Notes under the pieces: generated by a model
Told to the model about the DNA's origin: nothing
The model's database searches: none
Seen by the model: the letters and a program-made list of their open reading frames with translations, nothing else
Assembly: GCA_037130455.1 (NCBI GenBank)
Contig: JBAXSZ010000018.1
Span: 1 to 28,673, forward strand
Length of the DNA stretch: 28,673 nucleotides
Origin: CAIMZW01 sp037130455
GTDB taxonomy: Bacteria > Actinomycetota > Actinomycetes > Nanopelagicales > Nanopelagicaceae
Reading direction: 5' to 3'
Shown: piece by piece, positions 16,309-24,011 of the stretch
Numbering within the stretch: the first letter of the stretch is position 1
How the letters are laid out: each line of letters opens with the position of its first letter
Translations under genes and position numbers: made by a program

Positions 16309-16671
16309 ATGGCAAGAGTAAAACGTGGCGTACATGCCGCAAAGAAGCGTCGCACAACTCTGGAGCGCGCATCAGGTTATCGTGGACAGCGTTCTCGCTT
16401 GTTTGCGAAAGCAAAAGAGCAAGTAACTCACTCTCTCGTTTATGCCTTTAATGACCGTAAAGATCGAAAGGGCGATTTCCGCCAGCTCTGGATTCAGCGC
16501 ATTAACGCTGCTTCCCGTGCAAATGGCTTAACGTATAACCGTTTCATCCAAGGACTTAAGGGCGCTGGCATCGAAGTAGATCGCCGCCAACTCTCTGAGC
16601 TCGCAACTAACGATCCAGCAGCGTTTGCTGCACTCGTTGAGATTGCGCGCAAGCACGTTGTCACTGCCTAA
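16309..16671 (+). CDS. rplT: 50S ribosomal protein L20
   Basis: Early large-subunit assembly protein of 120 residues that binds 23S rRNA. MARVKRGVHAAKKRRTTLE and GYRGQRSRLFAKAKEQV are typical, as is LWIQRINAASRANGLTYNRF in the C-terminal domain. A long purine run with AGGAAGAGGGAG ends about 9 nt before the ATG. L20 is the autoregulator of this operon in several bacteria. Its last bases overlap the likely start of the next gene. Confidence 0.97.
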   Translation: MARVKRGVHAAKKRRTTLERASGYRGQRSRLFAKAKEQVTHSLVYAFNDRKDRKGDFRQLWIQRINAASRANGLTYNRFIQGLKGAGIEVDRRQLSELATNDPAAFAALVEIARKHVVTA

Positions 16672-17476
16672 TTCACAAATCTCGAGCCTTCACTCTCCTC
16701 ATGTAGAGAGGGTGAAGGCTCTTTTGGGTTCTCGTGGTAAAAAATATCGAAAGGAAGAGAAGCTTTTTGTGGCCGACGGCCTTCAATCGGTTCGAGAAGC
16801 GCTAACCCCGAAAATGCCTTCTGCCCCAAAGATCGAGCGTTTATATGTAACCGCTTCTGGGTTGGAGAAACTTCAAGAAGTTATATCTGCTGACATCTTG
16901 GTCGCGACCGAAATCCATCCTGTAACAGATGAGGTCATGAGCGCCATGGCCGAAACCGAAAGTCCGCAAGGCATATTGGCACTTTGCTCCTATTCGGATT
17001 TCACCTTGTACAAATTGGGTCAACTCAACCCAACAAAACTTGCCTATTTCTGGGAAATTCAAGATCCGGGAAATTCGGGGACGGTGATTCGCACCGCCGA
17101 TGCCTGTGGGTTCGATTCCATTATTTTCTCGCCCCGAAGTGTTGATATTTATAGCCCGAAAACCGTTCGCGCCACCGTAGGTTCCCTCTGGCATCTGCCG
17201 GTCGTGGAGTCGGTCACGTTAGAAGATATCTTTGCCTTCGCTCAGGAACATGGTTTTACCGCATTGGCTTTTGCTGGCGAATCCAATACTTCCTTTTTAG
17301 ATCGCGAATCTGCGGAGAAGACGCTAATTATTTTTGGAAACGAAGCGAGAGGACTTCCTGAATTGCCAGAAGCCGCCTTTCGAGTCTCGATCCCCATGAA
17401 GGGACATTCCGAAAGCCTCAATGTTGCCAGCGCCGCTGCAATTGCGATGTTTCATATCGGAATTAACAACGGCTAG
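16655..17476 (+). CDS. SpoU/TrmH-family rRNA 2'-O-methyltransferase
   Basis: SAM-dependent ribose methyltransferase with the trefoil-knot SpoU fold. Counting from a TTG at 16655 gives 273 residues. The N-terminal substrate-binding domain (HSPHVERVKALLG, LFVADGLQSVREAL) precedes the SpoU motifs: DPGNSGTVIRTADACG (137-152), LIIFGNEARGLP (224-235) and IPMKGHSESLNVASAAAIA (246-264). The order next to rplT and pheS matches tsnR-like genes of actinobacteria, some of which methylate 23S rRNA. No ATG is available near the start, so it is uncertain; the TTG overlaps rplT by 17 bp and has no Shine-Dalgarno, suggesting coupling to L20 translation. Confidence 0.87.
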   Translation, partial: TLSLPNSQISSLHSPHVERVKALLGSRGKKYRKEEKLFVADGLQSVREALTPKMPSAPKIERLYVTASGLEKLQEVISADILVATEIHPVTDEVMSAMAETESPQGILALCSYSDFTLYKLGQLNPTKLAYFWEIQDPGNSGTVIRTADACGFDSIIFSPRSVDIYSPKTVRATVGSLWHLPVVESVTLEDIFAFAQEHGFTALAFAGESNTSFLDRESAEKTLIIFGNEARGLPELPEAAFRVSIPMKGHSESLNVASAAAIAMFHIGINNG

Positions 17477-17489
17477 GTTCCTCACTTAG

Positions 17490-17495
17490 TAGACT
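17490..17495 (+). promoter_or_regulatory. -10 hexamer for pheS, leaderless type
   Basis: TAGACT (TANNNT) lies 8 nt before the pheS ATG in the 27-bp gap after the methyltransferase. No Shine-Dalgarno lies between. No -35 at standard spacing. Confidence 0.4.
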
Positions 17496-17503
17496 GGCGC
17501 ATT

Positions 17504-18520
17504 ATGTCCTTGAATACTCAAGCAATATTAGATGCCGTACAGGCAGCGCTCCTGGCTATTGAAACTGCCGCTGACTTGGAAGCGCTCAAGCAGGTGCGGA
17601 TAGACCATATTGGAGATCGCTCCGACTTAGCCCGAGCCAATCAATCCTTGGGTAAATTAGAACCAGCCCAGAGGTCTGAATTTGGAAAGTTGATCGGTAC
17701 TGAGCGCAACCGAGTCACTTCGGCCTTCGCTGCTCGCGAATTAATTTTGATGGCAGAACGCGATCAAAGGATTTTAGAAGAAGAGCGCGTGGATGTAACT
17801 TTGCCGGGTCGTCGCTCCCTACAAGGGGGATTGCACCCGCTAACTCTGCTCACCAATGAGATTTGCGATTTATTTTTAGGTCTGGGTTATAGCGTGGCTG
17901 AAGGTCCGGAGATGGAATCGGAATGGCTTAATTTTGATGCGCTAAATATGCCTGCAGATCATCCAGCCCGAACCATGCAAGACACTTTCTTCGTAGAACC
18001 TCTCGCTGCCAAACTTGTTATGCGTACTCACACCTCTCCGGTTCAGGTGAGAACTATGTTGGAACAAGAGCCACCCATTTACATCATTTGCCCTGGTCGC
18101 ACTTACCGCGCTGATGAACTCGACGCCACCCATACTCCAGTTTTCGGTCAAGTAGAGGGTCTGGTCATCGATAAAGGAATAACCATGGCAGATCTCAAGG
18201 GGACCTTGGATCACTTTGCCCGAGAAATGTTTGGCGAAGATGTTAAAACCAGACTTCGACCTTCTTTTTTTCCATTCACTGAGCCCAGCGCCGAAGTAGA
18301 TTTTTTCTTTCAAGGTCGATGGATTGAATGGGGCGGTTGCGGAATGGTCAACCAGAAAGTTCTTATCGCTTGCGGAATAGACCCACATGAATATTCCGGT
18401 TTCGCATTCGGTATGGGGCTAGAGCGTACGTTGATGGTTCGCCATGGGATTGCAGATATGCATGACATTGTTGAAGGCGATATTCGATTTACTCAAAATT
18501 ACGGAACTGGTTTGATATGA
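17504..18520 (+). CDS. pheS: phenylalanyl-tRNA synthetase alpha subunit
   Basis: Catalytic subunit of the alpha2-beta2 class II synthetase that charges tRNA-Phe. It is 338 residues. The N-terminal coiled-coil arm (about 1-95) contacts tRNA. HPARTMQDTFF (153-163) and GRTYRADELDATH (198-210) are typical of PheS. Motif 2 includes LRPSFFPFTEPS (251-262) and motif 3 is FGMGLERTLM (302-311). It overlaps pheT as ATGA for balanced subunit production. I see no T-box or leader peptide upstream. Confidence 0.97.
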   Translation: MSLNTQAILDAVQAALLAIETAADLEALKQVRIDHIGDRSDLARANQSLGKLEPAQRSEFGKLIGTERNRVTSAFAARELILMAERDQRILEEERVDVTLPGRRSLQGGLHPLTLLTNEICDLFLGLGYSVAEGPEMESEWLNFDALNMPADHPARTMQDTFFVEPLAAKLVMRTHTSPVQVRTMLEQEPPIYIICPGRTYRADELDATHTPVFGQVEGLVIDKGITMADLKGTLDHFAREMFGEDVKTRLRPSFFPFTEPSAEVDFFFQGRWIEWGGCGMVNQKVLIACGIDPHEYSGFAFGMGLERTLMVRHGIADMHDIVEGDIRFTQNYGTGLI

Positions 18521-20979
18521 AAATTCCGCTATCGTGGATTCGAGAATTTACTCCCGTCCCTGCTGACATAGATTTGCTTTCGTTGGAAGCTGCTTTCGTT
18601 AATGTCGGTTTTGAAGTAGAAACAATTGATGTGATGGGTAGCGATGTTCAGGGACCACTGGTTGTCGGTCGAGTCCTATCCGTCGAAGAAATCAAAGATC
18701 ACAAAAAGCCAATTCGATATGTTGGTTTGGATTGCGGCGAAGGCCACACTCGTTTTGTTATTTGTGGCGCTTCTAATTTTAAAGTAGCGGACCTCGTAGT
18801 TGTTGCACTTCCTGGTGCAGTTCTTCCTGGCGACTTCGCGATCTCGGCTCGAGAAACGTATGGAAAATTAAGCGATGGAATGATCTGCTCCGCAAAAGAA
18901 CTTCGCATCAGCGAAGATCATTCCGGAATCATTGTTCTGCCTGCGGAGTCAGCAGAGCCGGGAGCCAATGCGACCCAACTCTTGGAAATTCATGATGTGG
19001 TCATTGATCTGGCTATTTTGGCTGATCGCGGCTACGCACTTTCTATCCGCGGCATTGCACGTGAATTGGCAGCATCCTTAAACCTTTCTTACCAGGATCC
19101 AGTGCATTTAATTGACTCGAAGAAGTTCGACATCAATACACGTGGAGTCCAAGTTGAAATTAGCGATTCCACTTGTGCATCTGTTATTTACTTGCGTACA
19201 TTGGAAGAATTCAATTCATCCGCCACATCGCCTATATGGATGATACGCCGAATCGAAAAATGTGGAATGCGCGCAATTTCTCTTGCTGTGGACGTAACTA
19301 ACTACGTCATGCTCGAACTTGGTCAACCACTTCACGCTTTTGATAGAGACAGCATTGTGGGCACTGTAAAAATTCGACGAGCTGGTACTGATTCATCGAT
19401 AACTACCTTGGATGGGCAGGAGCGAAAGCTTCACCCGGACGATGTCTTAGTCGTGGATGATAAAACCGCTCTGGCTCTGGCCGGAACCATGGGTGGTGAA
19501 AATTCAGAAGTTCGAGAAAGTACCGTCTCTCTGGCGATCGAAGCTGCACGATTCGATCCAATCTCCATCGCGAAGAATTCCAGACGTCACAAGCTTTCAT
19601 CCGAGGCCTCGCGCAGGTTTGAGCGAAGTGTGGATCCCTCTTTGGCCGAGTTTGCATCTGCTCGAGCCGCAGATCTGCTCATCCAATTTGGTGGAGCTAG
19701 GCACGTTGGATCTGCCATTAGCGGGGAACCACGTTATGCCCCAATAGTTGAAATGGATCCAAATTTCGTCTCCGAATTATTGGGCACAGTGGTTGGTCTG
19801 GAACTTGTCGAAGAAAAATTGCTGATTATCGGATGTGACATTGAGAAAGTTTCTCCCACTGTGTGGAAGATAGATCCTCCTTCATGGCGCAGTGATCTTT
19901 CGGGCCCACCAGATTTTGTTGAAGAAGTTGCTCGGCTGATCGGCTATCAAGCCATACCTTCGCATCTGCCCACAGGAAAATCCGGCGCAACTCTTTCGCT
20001 CAAACAAGCTCGAAAGCGCGCCCTAGCAATCATGATGGCAAACTCGGGATATACCGAAGTTCTCTCATCGCCATTTGTTAGCCAAGAGATGTTAGACATT
20101 CTCGGCCTTGAGACAGATAGAGCTAGAAGCTTTCGTTTAGCCAACCCCATGTCAGAATCTTTCCCATTACTCCGTAGCGATCTTTTGCCCGGGTTGTTAA
20201 CAACCTTGTCTCGAAACATAGCGCGTGGATTCAAAGATCTAGCCCTCTTTGAAATCGGATCGGTATTTAGAGCAATCGAAGCGCCAGTCGTTGCTGACGA
20301 GATTTCCACCTCCACAAAGCCGACGCCAGCACAATTGGCCAAGATTTATTCAGGTGTCCCTTCCCAACCTGTTCATTTGGCCGCGCTCATGGTCGGAAAC
20401 ACCGAACTTTCTGGTTGGTGGGGAAGCGGACGCAAATGTGATTGGTCCGATGCGGTCAGCATGGCCGTTCGCATTATTGAGGAGACTGGAAATCAGGTTC
20501 AAGTCGTCAGTCAGACGACAATGCCGTGGCATTCTGGGCGATCGGCCGCGATCCTAATCAACGGAACGCCCGTCGCATATGCTGGAGAACTTCACCCTGG
20601 AGTTTTGGCCAAACTCAATCTCCCAGAACGCGCCTGCGGGCTGGTTGTGGATTTGAATCTGATTCCTCACCATGAGGTAACTAAGGCCAAACCCGTCTGG
20701 ACTATGCCGGTGGCCCGTCAGGATATTTCCTTCATCGTGGATGCCCGAATTTCGGCCCAGGAAGTGGAAGCTGCTCTTCGCAGTGGTGCTGGCGATTTGT
20801 TGGAATCCATTTCCCTCTTTGATCGCTACGACCAGATGGCCGATGGACAGGTCTCTTTGGCCTACACCATGACCTTTCGAGCCCCCGATCGCACCTTAAC
20901 TTCGGAGGAAGTCTCGGAATTTCGCACCCAAGCCGGCGCTCAAGTAGTAGAACGCTTCGGAGCAACGATTCGAGGCTAA
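18517..20979 (+). CDS. pheT: phenylalanyl-tRNA synthetase beta subunit
   Basis: Non-catalytic partner of PheS with tRNA-binding and editing domains. At 820 residues it is full length. The order is an N-terminal EMAP-like tRNA-binding domain (about 40-150, with SDGMICSAKELRIS), the B3/B4 editing domain (about 210-400, including SSEASRRFERSVDP), a B5 domain, the degenerate synthetase-like core, and a C-terminal anticodon-binding FDX-ACB domain (about 725-820, starting PVARQDISFIVDA). Its stop codon is immediately followed by the first ARG box of the arginine operon. Confidence 0.97.
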   Translation: MKIPLSWIREFTPVPADIDLLSLEAAFVNVGFEVETIDVMGSDVQGPLVVGRVLSVEEIKDHKKPIRYVGLDCGEGHTRFVICGASNFKVADLVVVALPGAVLPGDFAISARETYGKLSDGMICSAKELRISEDHSGIIVLPAESAEPGANATQLLEIHDVVIDLAILADRGYALSIRGIARELAASLNLSYQDPVHLIDSKKFDINTRGVQVEISDSTCASVIYLRTLEEFNSSATSPIWMIRRIEKCGMRAISLAVDVTNYVMLELGQPLHAFDRDSIVGTVKIRRAGTDSSITTLDGQERKLHPDDVLVVDDKTALALAGTMGGENSEVRESTVSLAIEAARFDPISIAKNSRRHKLSSEASRRFERSVDPSLAEFASARAADLLIQFGGARHVGSAISGEPRYAPIVEMDPNFVSELLGTVVGLELVEEKLLIIGCDIEKVSPTVWKIDPPSWRSDLSGPPDFVEEVARLIGYQAIPSHLPTGKSGATLSLKQARKRALAIMMANSGYTEVLSSPFVSQEMLDILGLETDRARSFRLANPMSESFPLLRSDLLPGLLTTLSRNIARGFKDLALFEIGSVFRAIEAPVVADEISTSTKPTPAQLAKIYSGVPSQPVHLAALMVGNTELSGWWGSGRKCDWSDAVSMAVRIIEETGNQVQVVSQTTMPWHSGRSAAILINGTPVAYAGELHPGVLAKLNLPERACGLVVDLNLIPHHEVTKAKPVWTMPVARQDISFIVDARISAQEVEAALRSGAGDLLESISLFDRYDQMADGQVSLAYTMTFRAPDRTLTSEEVSEFRTQAGAQVVERFGATIRG

Positions 20980-20993
20980 TGCATTTTTATGCA
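20980..20993. promoter_or_regulatory. ARG box 1 (ArgR operator half-site pair)
   Basis: TGCATTTTTATGCA has perfect 5-bp arms TGCAT/ATGCA around an AT-rich centre, in the style of ArgR boxes. It begins right after the pheT stop. Its centre is 21 bp from that of box 2, the classic spacing for one ArgR hexamer. Confidence 0.75.
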
Positions 20994-20999
20994 AGAAAA

Positions 21000-21035
21000 T
21001 TGCATATTTATACATATTTAACTAGGCTAGCAGAA
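21000..21035 (+). promoter_or_regulatory. argC promoter, leaderless
   Basis: -35 TTGCAT (21000-21005), a 17-bp spacer and -10 TAGGCT (21023-21028). A start 7 nt after the hexamer falls on the A of the argC ATG, so the transcript should be leaderless. There is no Shine-Dalgarno before argC. Confidence 0.6.
21001..21014. promoter_or_regulatory. ARG box 2, overlapping the argC -35
   Basis: TGCATATTTATACA has arms TGCAT/ATACA with one mismatch. It covers the proposed -35 (TTGCAT), so bound ArgR would block RNA polymerase. ArgR itself is encoded in the same operon. Confidence 0.72.
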
Positions 21036-22072
21036 TGAAAATTGGTGTCATCGGCGCGAGTGGTTACTCCGGAGGCGAACTTCTGCGGCTCTTGCTCAAC
21101 CATCCTCATTTCGAGTTGGAGTATGTGGCCGCTGGTTCTCATGCTGGAGAGTTAATTACTTCGGTGCACCCGAACTTAACTCCGCTCTCTGGACGTCGTT
21201 TTGAAGCCACTGATACCGCTCGAGCCCAAGATTGCGAACTTGTTTTCTTTGCCTTGCCGCATGGACAGTCGGCCTCGCTTATTTCCCAATTGCCGGCTCA
21301 CATTCGAATTGTGGATCTAGGAGCTGATTATCGTTTGACTGATTCTGACCAATGGAAAAAGTATTACGGCGGAAGTTATGCCGGGGCTTGGACGTACGGC
21401 TTGCCCGAAATCAAAGGGTTTCGAAGCGAAATCATCGGTAGTACCAGAGTTGCCAATCCAGGATGTTACGCAACGGCAATCGCGTTAAGCGTTGCGCCTG
21501 CAATCGATGCGCACCTGATCGATCCTTCGGATATCGTCGTGGTAGCAGCTTCTGGAACAACGGGCGCGGGCAGGAGTGCGAAAGTTTCCTTACTAGGCAG
21601 CGAAGTGATGAACTCATTAACCTCTTATAAATTTGGGGGAGTCCACCAACACACCCCCGAGATTGAACAAACTTTGGACCGTATTAGCGGGTCCGAAACC
21701 ACAATTTCGTTTACTCCGATTTTAGCTCCAATGCCTCGGGGTATTTTGGCAACGGTGACGGCAAAATTTACAGAACGTGATCAGCTGGCCTCGGCACTGA
21801 ATTCCATCAGTCGCAACGCATATTCAAAATATTTCGAAGGTGAAACATTTGTTTCCTTGCTTGAAGCAGGACAGATGCCAAAAACTGCATCAGTTCTTGG
21901 GAGCAATTCAGTGCACATGCAGATTGCGGTAGATGAGCATTCGAATCGACTGATTGTTTCTACCGTGATTGACAACTTAGGCAAAGGAGCAGCGGGACAA
22001 GCGCTACAAAATGCAAACTTGATGTGTGGTTTCCCCGAAACACTTGGACTGTTGCAGATAGGGACACCATGA
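21035..22072 (+). CDS. argC: N-acetyl-gamma-glutamyl-phosphate reductase
   Basis: NADPH-dependent third step of ornithine synthesis, giving N-acetylglutamate semialdehyde. It is 345 residues. The nucleotide loop is GASGYSGGELLRLL (7-20). The catalytic Cys144 is in NPGCYAT, and GGVHQHTPEIEQ holds the conserved His204/His206. It is first in an operon where C, J, B, D and R follow one another with 4-nt ATGA overlaps. The upstream ARG boxes indicate repression by arginine-loaded ArgR. Confidence 0.97.
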   Translation: MKIGVIGASGYSGGELLRLLLNHPHFELEYVAAGSHAGELITSVHPNLTPLSGRRFEATDTARAQDCELVFFALPHGQSASLISQLPAHIRIVDLGADYRLTDSDQWKKYYGGSYAGAWTYGLPEIKGFRSEIIGSTRVANPGCYATAIALSVAPAIDAHLIDPSDIVVVAASGTTGAGRSAKVSLLGSEVMNSLTSYKFGGVHQHTPEIEQTLDRISGSETTISFTPILAPMPRGILATVTAKFTERDQLASALNSISRNAYSKYFEGETFVSLLEAGQMPKTASVLGSNSVHMQIAVDEHSNRLIVSTVIDNLGKGAAGQALQNANLMCGFPETLGLLQIGTP

Positions 22073-23226
22073 CATTCATTCAACTTCCCAAAGGTTTTCG
22101 TGGAGCCGGTGTTGCTGCGCAGATAAAGAGCAGTGGTGCTAAAGATTTAGCACTTTTAGTAAATGATGGCCCATTAGATTTTGGAACAGCTGTTTTTACC
22201 ACCAATAAAGTTGTTGCCGCGCCAGTTACTTGGAGCAAAGCAGTTGTTAAAGACAATTCGGTTACTGCAGTAGTACTTAATAGTGGTGGCGCCAATGCGT
22301 GTACTGGGCCAGATGGGTTTTACGATACGCATTCCACTGCTGAATACGCAGGAAAAGCTCTGGATCATTCTTCTGGTGACATAGTTGTTTGTTCAACCGG
22401 ATTGATAGGTGTACGCCTTCCTATGGATAAAATTTATGCCGGCATTGCTTCGGCAGTCGCCACGTTGAGCCCCGACTCTGCCCTCAATATTGCCGAAGCG
22501 ATCATGACAACAGACTCACACCCAAAAATGTTTAATAAGAGTTACGATTCTGGAATCCAACTTTTTGGAACTGCGAAGGGCGCTGGGATGTTAGCTCCTT
22601 CGTTGGCAACGATGCTGTGCGTAATTGCCACGGATGCTGTTGTTGATCCTGTCAGAGCCACCAAAATATTTGAATCCGTGGTTAATAGAACCTTCAATCG
22701 CCTCGATTCAGATGGATGTACATCCACTAATGACACCGTTCTATTTATGGCCTCAGGTGCTTCTGGAGTGGAGCCATCGGATGAAGATTTAGAAGAAATG
22801 TTGAGAGAGTGTTGCAATTATTTGACCGGGGAACTCGTGCGGGACGCCGAAGGCCATAGCAAGATCGTAGAAATCAAGGTGATCAACGCCTTATCTGAGG
22901 CCGACGCAGTTGCAGTTGGAAGATCGTGTGCCCGGAATAACTTGTTGAAATGCGCATTGCATGGCGAAGATCCAAATTGGGGACGTGTATTAGCGGCGGT
23001 AGGAACCGCGCCAGCAGAATTCAATCCATACACAATTGACGTGGCTCTCAATGGCATCTGGGTCTGTAAGGCAAGCGCGCCTGGAGAAGATCGCTCGTTA
23101 GTTGACATGACGGGAGAGCACATCGAGATTCTCATTGACCTCAATGCAGGTACAGAAAGCGCAACGGTCTGGACTAATGATTTGACTGCAATGTATGTAC
23201 ACGAGAATTCTTCCTACTCCTCATGA
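22069..23226 (+). CDS. argJ: glutamate N-acetyltransferase ArgJ
   Basis: Recycles the acetyl group from N-acetylornithine to glutamate, making the pathway cyclic. Some members also use acetyl-CoA. The ATG at 22069 overlaps the argC stop (ATGA) and gives 385 residues; an upstream in-frame start inside argC is unlikely. ArgJ cleaves itself between Ala and the nucleophile Thr181 in LATMLCVIATDA. NSGGANACTG (71-80), GCTSTNDTVLFMASG, HGEDPNWGRVLAAVG and the C-terminal YVHENSSYSS are typical. Whether it is mono- or bifunctional cannot be told here. Confidence 0.97.
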   Translation: MTFIQLPKGFRGAGVAAQIKSSGAKDLALLVNDGPLDFGTAVFTTNKVVAAPVTWSKAVVKDNSVTAVVLNSGGANACTGPDGFYDTHSTAEYAGKALDHSSGDIVVCSTGLIGVRLPMDKIYAGIASAVATLSPDSALNIAEAIMTTDSHPKMFNKSYDSGIQLFGTAKGAGMLAPSLATMLCVIATDAVVDPVRATKIFESVVNRTFNRLDSDGCTSTNDTVLFMASGASGVEPSDEDLEEMLRECCNYLTGELVRDAEGHSKIVEIKVINALSEADAVAVGRSCARNNLLKCALHGEDPNWGRVLAAVGTAPAEFNPYTIDVALNGIWVCKASAPGEDRSLVDMTGEHIEILIDLNAGTESATVWTNDLTAMYVHENSSYSS

Positions 23227-24011
23227 TCGTTATCAAATATGGTGGACATGCGCTTCCAGAGCAAGGAAAACACGATCCAATAATCAAAGTTATCGCTGAC
23301 TATTTTGCAAGCGGGAATCCATTGGCGCTGGTGCATGGCGGCGGCCCTCAAATCGATGCGGAACTTGAACTACATGGAATAAACAAGGTGATGATCTCTG
23401 GATATCGCCAAACGACTTCTGAAGTATTTGAAGTAGTGCAAAAAGTTCTTTCGGGACAAGTGCTTCGAACTTTAGTGAACCAATTCATTTCCGAAGGCAT
23501 CAATGCGGTGGGCATTTCGGCGGCAGACGGGGAATTGATTCGCACCAAAAAAATGGAACCGATTGTCAATGGCGAGGCTATCGATATTGGCCTTGTTGGA
23601 GATATCGATTCCGTAAACCCAAAGATCCTCAATGCCCTCATGGCAAACGGTTATTTACCGATTATTTCTCCCATTGGCGCAAGCGCGACTGGACTGGGAT
23701 TCAACATAAATGCCGACATCGCAGCCGGAGCTATCGGCGGAGCCCTATCTGCAGATGAGGTGATTTTCATGACCGATGTCGCTGGAATTTTCAGAGAATT
23801 TCCCAATCCTGACTCAATCATTTCCACGATTTCCGCCGCGGAGCTGAAAGTGCTGCAACCTTCATTTCGGGAAGGAATGATTCCAAAAGTTCAAGCCGCC
23901 CTCTACGCGTTGGAATCTGGAGCTAAAAGAATTCGCATTATTGATGGTCGCGTCGCCGAAAATTTGCTCTCCGCTCTCTCGGGTCATGGCGGAACGGTAG
24001 TGACCCAATGA
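23223..24011 (+). CDS. argB: acetylglutamate kinase, short form
   Basis: Phosphorylates N-acetylglutamate, the second step. Amino acid kinase fold of 262 residues. Lys5 (IKYGG), VHGGGPQI (37-44), Arg62 in SGYRQTT, NINAD (161-165) and Lys222 in GMIPKVQAA are in place. The first strand begins at once, so the N-terminal helix of 25-30 residues that lets arginine-sensitive kinases form hexamers is missing. The frame upstream of the ATG has no start codon back to a stop at 23178, so it cannot simply be extended. The C-terminus (LLSALSGHGGTVVTQ) also lacks the usual LLLELFT..GIGT pattern. The length resembles arginine-insensitive E. coli ArgB. It overlaps argJ and argD by 4 nt each. Confidence 0.95.
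   Translation: MIVIKYGGHALPEQGKHDPIIKVIADYFASGNPLALVHGGGPQIDAELELHGINKVMISGYRQTTSEVFEVVQKVLSGQVLRTLVNQFISEGINAVGISAADGELIRTKKMEPIVNGEAIDIGLVGDIDSVNPKILNALMANGYLPIISPIGASATGLGFNINADIAAGAIGGALSADEVIFMTDVAGIFREFPNPDSIISTISAAELKVLQPSFREGMIPKVQAALYALESGAKRIRIIDGRVAENLLSALSGHGGTVVTQ

Noticed and set aside
17477..17503. T-box or attenuator before pheS, and similarly before tyrS
   Set aside because: The gap before pheS is 27 bp and tyrS overlaps argH, so there is no room for such a leader.
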